In this document: one piece after another, positions 6,581 through 12,405 of the stretch
Numbering within the stretch: position 1 is the stretch's first letter
Layout of the letters: the number at the start of each line of letters is the position of its first letter
Assembly (NCBI GenBank): GCA_036796215.1
Contig: DAIRDJ010000135.1
Location: 1 to 12,405, forward strand
DNA length: 12,405 nucleotides
Direction: 5' to 3'
From: SLRI01 sp036796215
GTDB lineage: Bacteria; Pseudomonadota; Alphaproteobacteria; Geminicoccales; Geminicoccaceae
The notes under the pieces: generated by a model
The model's database searches: none
Seen by the model: only the letters and a program-made list of their open reading frames with translations
Told to the model about the DNA's origin: nothing
Translations under genes and position numbers: made by a program

Positions 6581-6910
6581 CCTTGGTCCTTGCGCGGTGC
6601 CCTGTGGGTGGCGGCTTCGCTCGACCGATCAAACCGCAGAGTGGCCACAGGCGCAAGCCCGAGGACCCATCGCCGGCGTCCCGGCTCGCCCGTGCCAACC
6701 GAGCTTGCCGCCTCGGGCCGGCGTCCCGTGCCGCTGATCGCCCGGCTCGAGCGGCCCTCACGCTATTCGGGCCCGGAGATCATGCACAGTAGCCGTTCAC
6801 GGCGGCGGCAAAGGCAGACTGCTGGAGAACGCGGCACATTCTTGGATGCAGGTCAATCACTTTGCGGCTATAATGATTTCACGCGCGTAACCCCTGCGGA
6901 GGGTGCCGTC
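6581..6910. promoter_or_regulatory. Divergent intergenic region, GST operon / methyltransferase
   Basis: These 330 bases carry no gene I can support. The short frames crossing it lack family resemblance. It must hold the promoter of the four-gene - strand operon (not identifiable by eye) and that of the methyltransferase (a TATAAT box at 6869-6874). An 11-bp direct repeat, CCGGCGTCCCG, occurs at 6673-6683 and 6718-6728; in such GC-rich DNA it may be chance. Confidence 0.5.
6869..6874 (+). promoter_or_regulatory. Perfect sigma-70 -10 box (TATAAT) before the methyltransferase
   Basis: TATAAT stands out in GC-rich surroundings, 36 bases before the methyltransferase ATG and 23 before its GGAGGG ribosome-binding site (6898-6903). 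The only -35-like hexamer, TTGGAT at 6842-6847, is 21 bases away, longer than ideal. A promoter here is likely, but its -35 element is weak or supplied by an activator. Confidence 0.5.
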
Positions 6911-7714
6911 ATGGAGCGAGGGGAGAAAGCGGCAAGTCGGTCCGAATCCGCGGCCGGAGTTTTCGAGCGTCTGTTCTTGCCCGCCTTGTGCGCGCCTTGG
7001 GCCGTTCGCGTGGCGGATGCGGCACGGCTGGTCCGAGGCGATCGGGTTCTTGATGTCGCCTGCGGCACCGGGGCCGTTGCCGTTGAAGCGCTCGGCCGGG
7101 TCGGGCCGCAAGGCAGCGTGACCGGGCTCGACCGGAGCCCGGACATGCTGGCTGTGGCGCGGCGCAAGCTGCCACATCTCGAGTGGCACGAGGGTCGTGC
7201 CGAGGCGCTGCCGTTCACCGAAGCGGCGTTCGATGCCGTCACCTGCCAGTTCGGGCTGATGTTCTTCGACGATCCCGGGCAGGCGCTGGGCGAGATGCGA
7301 CGGGTCCTCCGCCCAGGCGGGCGCGTGGCGCTGGCCGTCTGGGATCGCCTCGAGCGGACGCCCGGCTACACCGCGCTGACCGATCTCGTCGAACGGCATC
7401 TCGGTCGTGCAGCGAGCGAGCCGGTCCGTGCGTCCTTCGCCCTCGGCGATGCCGACGAGATCCGATCCCTGCTGGCGGCCGCGGGGTTCGCCGCCGTCGA
7501 GGCCACGTCGGTCGACGCCACCGCGTGGTTCCCCTCGCTCGACGACTGGGTCGAGGCGGAGGTGCGCGGCTGGGTCGGCAGCGGGTTCGGCGAAGCGGCG
7601 TATGCCGAACTGCTTGCCGATGCGAGGCGATCGCTCGCCGTCTACCGGACGGCGGACGGCAGCGTGGCGTTCGATCTTCCAGCGATCATCGGGACGGCAT
7701 CGCGGCGAAGCTAG
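6911..7714 (+). CDS. Class I SAM-dependent methyltransferase (Methyltransf_11 type)
   Basis: A 267-residue class I methyltransferase. Motif I is RVLDVACGTGAVA (45-57). D74 in VTGLDRSPDMLAVAR binds the SAM ribose, EGRAEALPF (94-102) contacts the adenine, and FDAVTCQFGLMFFDDP (107-122) with VLRPGGRVALAVW completes the Rossmann core. The sequence resembles UbiE/small-molecule methyltransferases, but the acceptor cannot be named. The ATG at 6911 follows GGAGGG by seven bases, the strongest ribosome-binding site in the window. The frame is open far upstream, but that extension is antisense to the GST gene and is not coding. It stands alone behind its own promoter and converges on the pirin gene, with only 22 bases between the two stops. 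Confidence 0.9.
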   Translation: MERGEKAASRSESAAGVFERLFLPALCAPWAVRVADAARLVRGDRVLDVACGTGAVAVEALGRVGPQGSVTGLDRSPDMLAVARRKLPHLEWHEGRAEALPFTEAAFDAVTCQFGLMFFDDPGQALGEMRRVLRPGGRVALAVWDRLERTPGYTALTDLVERHLGRAASEPVRASFALGDADEIRSLLAAAGFAAVEATSVDATAWFPSLDDWVEAEVRGWVGSGFGEAAYAELLADARRSLAVYRTADGSVAFDLPAIIGTASRRS

Positions 7715-7736
7715 CGGCGGCCGAGCAGCGACCGCC

Positions 7737-8441
7737 TCAGGCCGCCATGTCGAAGAGCAACACCTGGGCCCGCGCGGCGCCGGAGATCGCGAGCTCGTCT
7801 TCCGCCTCGATCGCCGCCCCGTCGGCGGTACCGAGCGCCAGCCCATTGAGCTCGACCGCGCCCTCGGCCACCTGCAGCCAGAGCTTGCGGCCGCTGGCCG
7901 GCGTGTGGCGCAGCCGGTCGCCCGGCTCCAGCCGCGCCAGATAGAGGTCGGCGTCCTGGTGGATCGCGATCGAGCCCGCGCGTCCGTCGCCTGACGCCAC
8001 GAGGCGGAACTGCCCGGTCAGCGCCGCATCCGCCACGTGCACCTGGGCATATGATGGTGGTGCGCCGAGCCGCGCCGGCTCGATCCAGATCTGCAGAAAA
8101 TGCACCGGTTCGGTGGTCGAGGGGTTGAACTCGGCGTGGCGGATGCCGGTGCCGGCGCTCATCTGCTGCACATCGCCCGGGCGGATCACCGCGCCGTTGC
8201 CCAAGCTGTCTTGGTGCTCGAGCGCACCGTCGAGCACGACCGTGATGATCTCCATGTCGCGGTGCGGGTGCATGGGAAAGCCCGCACCCGGTGCGACCCG
8301 GTCGTCATTGATCACCCGCAAAGGCCCGAAGCCCATGTGAAGCGGGTCGTGGTATTGGCCGAAGCTGAAGCTGTGGCGGCTTTCGAGCCAGCCGAGATCG
8401 GCGCGCCCACGGGCGTCGGCCGGGCGAATGGTGATGGTCAT
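7737..8441 (-). CDS. Pirin family protein (YhhW-like bicupin)
   Basis: A 234-residue cupin-superfamily protein close in length and pattern to Escherichia coli YhhW (231 residues), which shows quercetin 2,3-dioxygenase activity in vitro. The N-terminal cupin has the complete metal site: H58 and H60 in FPMHPHRDMEII, and H102 and E104 in SAGTGIRHAEFN. Other landmarks are SRHSFSFGQYHDP (21-33), FGPLRVINDD, GVIRPGDVQQMS-like sequence and FLQIWIEP. The C-terminal cupin lacks metal ligands, as is normal. ATG 8441 is chosen because family similarity starts at MTITIRPAD and GAGG lies five bases upstream; 34 further upstream codons are open but carry no resemblance. It is divergent from the metallo-hydrolase gene with 132 bases between them. 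Its true substrate is unknown. Confidence 0.92.
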   Translation of the reverse strand: MTITIRPADARGRADLGWLESRHSFSFGQYHDPLHMGFGPLRVINDDRVAPGAGFPMHPHRDMEIITVVLDGALEHQDSLGNGAVIRPGDVQQMSAGTGIRHAEFNPSTTEPVHFLQIWIEPARLGAPPSYAQVHVADAALTGQFRLVASGDGRAGSIAIHQDADLYLARLEPGDRLRHTPASGRKLWLQVAEGAVELNGLALGTADGAAIEAEDELAISGAARAQVLLFDMAA

Positions 8442-8573
8442 CTGGTCCTCACGAGTTGGCAAGAACGGCTTGACCGATATCTGGGTTGCGGCGGCCCGGT
8501 TTCCGGCTAGGCTCGGGGAAAACCACCGTTGCCGCCCGGGCAACGATCACGCGACAGGAGGAAGAGAGCGCCC
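8442..8573. promoter_or_regulatory. Divergent intergenic region with a small inverted repeat
   Basis: The 132 bases between pirin and the metallo-hydrolase contain an inverted repeat, GTTGCC (8528-8533) / GGCAAC (8539-8544), with a 5-base spacer. It lies 30 bases before the hydrolase ATG and could be a hairpin in its leader or an operator half-site pair. AGGAGG at 8556-8561 is the likely ribosome-binding site of the hydrolase, 12 bases from the ATG, slightly long. Confidence 0.4.
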
Positions 8574-9263
8574 ATGCAGATGACCTGGCTCGGCCATTCG
8601 GCGGTCCATCTCGCCACAAGTGGCCAATCGATCCTCATCGACCCGTTCTTCACCGGCAATCCCAGGCATCCCGAGGGCTGGGAGGACGGCCTCGAGAGCT
8701 GCGACGTCGTCGTCGTCACCCATGGCCACGAGGATCACATCGGCGATGCCGCCCGGCTCGCGAAGAAATACGACGCGACGCTGGTGGCCCAGTACGAGAT
8801 CTGCATGTGGCTGAACGGCCAGGGGGTCGAGCAGGTGCAGCCGATGAACACCGGCGGCGAGGTCGAGGTGGAAGGCATCCGCTACGCCATGGTCCCGGCC
8901 TTCCACAGCGCTGGGGTGATCCGCGACGGCGAGCCCAGGGCGATGGGCGATCCCGCCGGCTTCGTGGTCACCGCCCCCGACGCCACGGTCTATCACGCGG
9001 GCGACACCTGCCTCTTCTCCGACATGGCGCTGATCCAGCGGCTCTATGCGCCGAAGGTGGGTTTCCTGCCGGTCGGCGACCGCTTCACCATGAACCCGAG
9101 GCACGCCGCCATCGCCTGCAACGAGTTCCTCGACCTCGACCTCGTCGTGCCGATCCACTGGGGCACATTCGATCTCCTGCACGGCGATCCCAAGGTGCTC
9201 GAGCAGGAGGTCAAGCGCGGCCGGGTGCATATCGCCACACCGGGCGAGCCCTTCGGGCTGTGA
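8574..9263 (+). CDS. UPF0173-type metal-dependent hydrolase (MBL fold)
   Basis: A 229-residue metallo-beta-lactamase-fold protein of the UPF0173/YtkL group, a widespread family of poorly known hydrolases. The metal ligands are all present: H50, H52, D54 and H55 in THGHEDHIGD; H111 in VPAFHSAG; D144 in VYHAGDTCLF; and H195 in VPIHWGTFD. The opening MQMTWLGHSAVHLATSGQSILIDPF is characteristic. The start at 8574 follows an AGGAGG and gives the family's normal length; the in-frame start at 8529 would add 15 residues without resemblance. It is soluble, with no signal peptide. It converges on the beta-helix gene with 32 bases between stops. Confidence 0.92.
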   Translation: MQMTWLGHSAVHLATSGQSILIDPFFTGNPRHPEGWEDGLESCDVVVVTHGHEDHIGDAARLAKKYDATLVAQYEICMWLNGQGVEQVQPMNTGGEVEVEGIRYAMVPAFHSAGVIRDGEPRAMGDPAGFVVTAPDATVYHAGDTCLFSDMALIQRLYAPKVGFLPVGDRFTMNPRHAAIACNEFLDLDLVVPIHWGTFDLLHGDPKVLEQEVKRGRVHIATPGEPFGL

Positions 9264-9265
9264 AC

Positions 9266-9293
9266 CCCGGGCGAGCGGTACACCGCAGCCGGG
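9266..9293. terminator. Nested hairpin between convergent stops
   Basis: An outer stem CCCGG (9266-9270) / CCGGG (9289-9293) encloses an inner perfect stem GCGGT (9275-9279) / ACCGC (9282-9286). It occupies nearly all of the 32-base gap between the hydrolase stop (9263) and the beta-helix gene stop (9296). There is no T run, so it is only a candidate bidirectional terminator. Confidence 0.4.
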
Positions 9294-9295
9294 TC

Positions 9296-11615
9296 TCAGA
9301 CGGCCTCGGCTGCGCTCACCAGGGTGTCGATCGCCACGGGATCGGCGGCGGCGGCGACCGTCAGCGCTTCGGGTGCCGTGTCGAGCAGATCGATGCCGAA
9401 GAGCGCATCGTTGAAGTCGCGGTCGCTCTCGTCGAGCGGCTTGTCCTCGAACGCCACGGTGAAGAGGCCATCGAGCGTGCCCGAGGTGACCTGGCCCGTG
9501 CCGCCCGGATTGAGAGTGTTGGACAAGGGATTGGGCGAGCCCGCGTCGATCGTGTGCATGATGTCGCCGAGCACCAGTCGCTCGACGCCGTTCTCGGCGA
9601 TATGGAACAGCTGTGGCGTGGTGTCGGTGACGTTGGCCGCGGTGGTGCCGCTGCGGAAGTCGAGCGTGCCGGTCTCGAAGGTCGCCTGCGGGTTGCGGGT
9701 CCAGCCGTCCGCCACCAGGAAGAGGCCGAACTCGACGCCCGGCTGGAGCTCCGCCGGGTCGAAGAGATCGCTGAGCAGCACCGTGTCGCCCGGCGACAAC
9801 GGCCCGCCGCCCGGCCGGGCGAGCTCGGAGGCGAGATCGCTGGGCTGGCTGTGCTCGACCCGCGCGAACACCCATTGCGGGTTCACGATGGTCCCGTCGG
9901 CGCCGACCAGATAGACGCCGAGGCTGTTCTGGAAGGCTGCGTACTCATCGACGAAGCTGATCTCGGCGTCGCCGCCGGTGAGCGTCAGGAAGCTGCGCGG
10001 TGCTCCCACGATGTCGGCGTCGGCGAGCGGTACTTTCTCGGCGAGGGGTGGCAGGGTGTCGGGCGGCGTGGGCGGCCCCGCATCGAGTTCGAAGGCGCCG
10101 ATGTCGGGCGTCGCGTCGCGGGCGAAGCCGCGCTGGTCGGTGGGCGGGGCGGCTCTGGGATCGGCTGCGTCGAGGGCAGGGTTTGCAGGGTCGTCGAGCA
10201 GGGCCACGGTCGGGGTCGGGCCGCCATTGTCGGCGGCGACACCGGCGCGGATGCCCGAGTTCCCCATCTCCTCGGTGGTTGCAAACAGGTCGGCGGCCGC
10301 GACCCCGAGCTGGTCGCCGGCGACCGCACCGGCGACCGTGGTGTCGCGGAACGTGTTGGCNNNNNNNNNNNNNNNNNNNNNNNNNNNNNNNNNNNNNNNN
10401 NNNNNNNNNNNNNNNNNNNNNNNNNNNNNNNNNNNNNNNNNNNNNNNNNNNNNNNNNNNNGTCGCGGAACGTGTTGGCGCCGTTGCTGGTGATGGTGCCC
10501 TGGATCGTGTCGTCGATGATGCTGTTGGCGATCGTGGCGCGGGCACCCGGACCGACATAGAGGCCGACCGCGGGGGTATAGAGGCTGGCGTAGAGGTACG
10601 AGCCGGTGAGCGTGCTGTTGACGATACTGGCGGTGCTGCCGGCTTCCAGGCCCAAGGCGGCAGCGGCGGCCCCGTAGATCTGAACGTCGGCGGTTCGTGT
10701 ACCGGCGATGGTGCTGTTGATCAGCTGCAGCGTGCCGTCCGCGAGGATGGCGCTGCCTGTGCGCCGGCTGTCTCCGCTGCCGTTGCCTAAGAGTGTACTG
10801 TTCTCGACGACGATGTTGCCCACCACGTCGATCCCGGCACCGACGGGGCCGCCATTGTCAGCGATCGTGCTGTTGGTGACGACGACATCGCCACTACCCC
10901 GAATGCCGTAGCCGTAATCACCGCGATTGTTGACGATACGGCTGTCGCGAACCTCCAGCGATGTGCCTTCGATTACAATGCCGGCGGCAAGATCCCCGCC
11001 GCCATAGCCGATGGTCGAATCGACAACAGTGACGGTGCCGCCGATCGCGCTGATCCCGACGCTAGGGGCCATCCCTCCCGCCTCATTGAAGTCAACTATG
11101 CCAGCCCTGGTAATGTTCAGATCCGAGTTCGTCGCCTCGATGCCGTAGACACTGGCATTTTCGATCGTCAAATCCTCGAACCGCGCTGTAACACCGTCGA
11201 GCCTGAATCCGACAAAACCATCGCCTTGTGATGGTCCGCCCGAACCATCGATCGTGATTCCGCCGGGCCTGCCATCGGCAGGGTCGCCGTCGATCACCAC
11301 GTCGTCGGTGATCGTCGGCAGGTCGCCCGTGAGTGTGATCGTGCCGCCGCGGATCGCCTCGGCGAAGGTGATGGCGTCGAGGCCGGGTGCGGCATTGGCG
11401 GCGGTGATCGCCTCGCGCAGCGACAGGACGCCGTCGCTGGCGTCCACCACGTCGGCGAGCGTCGTCACTTCGAAGCTTGCCTGGGGGAAGCTTGCCTGGG
11501 GGAAGCTCGCCTGGGGCGCGCTCGCAAGCGCCAGCGGGGTGGTGCCGGTCGACAGCTGCGCGTGACGGGCGTGCGCCGAGGTCGCGTAGTCGGCGGCGTC
11601 GTAGTCGATGGCCAT
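9296..11615 (-). CDS. Right-handed beta-helix protein with C-terminal DUF4114 domain (interrupted by an assembly gap)
   Basis: A large, probably extracellular beta-helix protein. The N-terminal part (ATG 11615, GGAG seven bases upstream) has VTTLADVVDASDGVLSLREA at 50-69, the SLREAI signature of parallel beta-helix / choice-of-anchor-Q proteins. Helix rungs follow, such as VVVTNSTIADNGGP and IVVENSTLLGNGSG, each with an NST turn. Beyond the gap come ADNGGPTPTVALLDDPANPALDAAD and TPDIGAFELD, typical of the family's last rung, then a DUF4114 domain (NPQWVFARVEHSQPSD through SDRDFNDALFGI), ending SAAEAV. The two halves lie in different frames as deposited. Removing the 100 N plus one copy of the 18 flanking bases (118 in all) joins them into one frame of 733 residues. 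There is no Sec signal peptide and no transmembrane segment or RTX nonapeptide is evident, so export by a type I system through a C-terminal signal is a guess. Adhesin or surface-matrix roles are common among such proteins. Confidence 0.85.
10343..10360. repeat. 18-bp sequence flanking the gap, left copy
   Basis: GTCGCGGAACGTGTTGGC abuts the left edge of the N run and recurs exactly at 10461-10478. Read on the - strand it encodes ANTFRD in both places. This is the pattern expected when two contig ends overlap but were not merged. Confidence 0.8.
10361..10460. other. Assembly gap of exactly 100 N
   Basis: A run of 100 undetermined bases, a conventional placeholder for a gap of unknown length, lies inside the beta-helix gene. 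The repeated flanks and the restored reading frame argue that the real gap is zero or negative in length. Confidence 0.97.
10461..10478. repeat. 18-bp sequence flanking the gap, right copy
   Basis: Identical to 10343-10360 and abutting the right edge of the N run. See the left copy. Confidence 0.8.
11472..11516 (-). repeat. Three tandem 15-bp units encoding PQASF repeats
   Basis: Three head-to-tail copies of GAAGCTTGCCTGGGG (+ strand; the third has one T-to-C change) encode PQASF three times, residues 34-48 of the beta-helix protein. The unit length is a multiple of three, so copy changes would not shift the frame. It lies in a low-complexity linker just before the beta-helix domain. Confidence 0.9.
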
Positions 11616-11811
11616 GCTCTATCTCCGTGCGCTTGACGCGGCAATCAATTCACGCGACGGTCACGGTCCTGACCATGATGACTAATCGCTCCATGCACTC
11701 TACAACCGCTCGGGCTTGCCGCAACTGAAATTACTAGCCACTCAACTCGTTGGTTAAACCAAAGGGCGATTTCCGCTCGATGCGATCTTTCGAGTGCGCC
11801 GGAGTTCGCCG
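11616..11811. promoter_or_regulatory. Divergent intergenic region, beta-helix gene / sulfotransferase
   Basis: These 196 bases are the most AT-rich stretch of the window and must carry promoters for both genes. They contain GGTCA (11659-11663) / TGACC (11670-11674) with a six-base spacer, and a 13-base palindrome at 11750-11762. GGAG at 11801-11804 is the sulfotransferase ribosome-binding site. No clear -35/-10 pair can be fixed by eye. Confidence 0.45.
11750..11762. promoter_or_regulatory. 13-bp palindrome TTGGTT-A-AACCAA, possible operator
   Basis: A perfect inverted repeat with six-base arms around one central A lies 50 bases before the sulfotransferase ATG in the AT-rich divergent region. 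Its size and symmetry fit a dimeric repressor site; a stable hairpin is impossible with a one-base loop. No regulator gene is adjacent. Confidence 0.4.
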
Positions 11812-12405
11812 ATGACCACCCGCATCCACTTCATCTCCGGCCTGCCGCGGTCGGGCTCGACGCTGCTCGCCGGCATCCTGCGGCAAAATCCCCGCTTTCA
11901 CGCGGCGATGACGAGCCCGGTGGGGGCGTTGTTCAGCGTCATGCTGAATGCGATGAGTCGCGGCAACGAGACGGCACTCTTCATCGACGAGGCGCAGCGC
12001 AAGGACCTGCTCGCGGCGCTGTTCGAGGCCTATTACCGGCCAGAGGCGGACAAGGGCGTCATCTTCGACACCAACCGGGTCTGGTGCGCCCGGCTGCCGG
12101 CCCTGTTGACGCTGTTCCCCGACGCCAAGGTGATCTGCTGCGTGCGCAGTGTGGCCTGGATCATGGACAGTATCGAGCGGCTGGTGCGCAAAAACGCCTT
12201 CGAGCCGTCGCGGCTCTTTGCGACACCCGAGGAGCGGGCGACCGTGTTCAGTCGGGTCGAGGCGCTCGCACATCGCGACCGGCTGGTGGGTTTTGCCTGG
12301 TCGGCCTTGAAGGAGGCCTATTACGGCGAGCACGGCCGGTCGCTGTTGATTTTGGAGTACGACATCCTGGCGCAGCGGCCGGCCGAGACCTTGCGGCTGC
12401 TCTAT
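11812..12405 (+). CDS. Sulfotransferase family protein, 3' partial
   Basis: The frame is open from ATG 11812 to the window edge (198 residues of perhaps 300), with GGAG seven bases upstream. The N-terminal ISGLPRSGSTLLAGIL (8-23) is the 5'-phosphosulfate-binding loop of PAPS-dependent sulfotransferases. VICCVRSVAWIMDSIERL (107-124) supplies the 3'-phosphate-binding pair R112 and S120. FDTNRVWCARLPALLTLFP between them fits the Sulfotransfer_3-type cytosolic bacterial enzymes. Such enzymes transfer sulfate to carbohydrate, peptide or small-molecule acceptors, which cannot be chosen here. It is divergent from the beta-helix surface protein gene; a functional link would be speculation. The C-terminal part lies outside the window. 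Confidence 0.9.
   Translation, partial: MTTRIHFISGLPRSGSTLLAGILRQNPRFHAAMTSPVGALFSVMLNAMSRGNETALFIDEAQRKDLLAALFEAYYRPEADKGVIFDTNRVWCARLPALLTLFPDAKVICCVRSVAWIMDSIERLVRKNAFEPSRLFATPEERATVFSRVEALAHRDRLVGFAWSALKEAYYGEHGRSLLILEYDILAQRPAETLRLLY

Noticed and set aside
6673..6728. 11-bp direct repeat CCGGCGTCCCG in the GST/methyltransferase intergenic region
   Set aside because: Only two copies 45 bases apart in very GC-rich DNA, with no symmetry and no fixed relation to a promoter. Chance is adequate.
5864..6910. N-terminal extension of the methyltransferase frame
   Set aside because: The region is antisense to the GST gene. A strong ribosome-binding site and the start of family similarity fix the ATG at 6911.
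10343..10478. The repeated 18-mer as a CRISPR repeat or an insertion target duplication
   Set aside because: There are only two copies, they exactly abut the N run, and one merged copy restores the coding frame. An assembly overlap explains it better.
8486..10492. 668-codon + strand open frame running through the hydrolase, the beta-helix gene and the N gap
   Set aside because: It is out of frame with the metallo-hydrolase, antisense to the beta-helix protein and bridges undetermined bases. It has no recognisable domain.
11734..12333. 199-codon - strand frame opposite the sulfotransferase
   Set aside because: The + strand frame carries both PAPS-binding motifs and a good ribosome-binding site; the - frame has no resemblance.
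1..12405. tRNA, rRNA, riboswitch, transposase or CRISPR array
   Set aside because: I looked for these on both strands and saw no cloverleaf with a TTC-A arm, no array-like spacing and no transposase or integrase motifs. A covariance-model search was not possible here.

Overview
The window is high-GC DNA (clearly above 60% G+C, third codon positions mostly G or C) from a proteobacterium, most likely an alphaproteobacterium of the Rhodospirillales/Geminicoccales type. This placement rests on overall protein character and on the GST - queG - NAD-epimerase arrangement, which I recall as common in that class; it is inference. A run of 100 N at 10361-10460 shows that this is a scaffolded draft assembly.

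Layout, left to right. 1-587: a vapB (5' end outside the window) / vapC toxin-antitoxin pair on the + strand whose junction is unusual. 670-1869: a GT4-type glycosyltransferase on the - strand, divergent from an alpha/beta hydrolase at 1990-2733. 2791-3384: a zeta-toxin-like P-loop kinase that meets a Uma2-family nuclease gene tail to tail, their stop codons sharing CTAG. 6580-3381 (- strand) reads as one tight operon: glutathione S-transferase, epoxyqueuosine reductase queG, a YeeZ-like NAD-dependent epimerase and the Uma2 protein, with overlaps of 8, 13 and 0-4 bases. 6911-7714: a SAM-dependent methyltransferase behind a perfect TATAAT box, converging on a pirin gene (7737-8441, - strand). 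Pirin is divergent from a UPF0173-type metallo-beta-lactamase-fold hydrolase (8574-9263). 9296-11615 (- strand): a large right-handed beta-helix protein with a C-terminal DUF4114 domain, interrupted by the N gap. 11812 to the right edge: a sulfotransferase, divergent from the beta-helix gene and cut by the window end.

The left 4 kb has an accessory flavour (vapBC, zeta-like kinase, Uma2 nuclease). The middle is housekeeping tRNA modification plus redox and detoxification genes. The right end looks devoted to the cell surface or exterior. I do not see a clearly new multi-gene system.

Three observations deserve follow-up. (1) The vapB/vapC junction reads TGGTG where TGATG is expected; one A-to-G change at base 201 would account for both the lost antitoxin stop and the toxin's GTG start. 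(2) queG has no ATG, GTG or TTG start upstream of residue 44 of its conserved domain. (3) The N gap is flanked by the same 18 bases on both sides, and removing gap plus one copy restores a single reading frame, so the gap is probably an assembly artefact.
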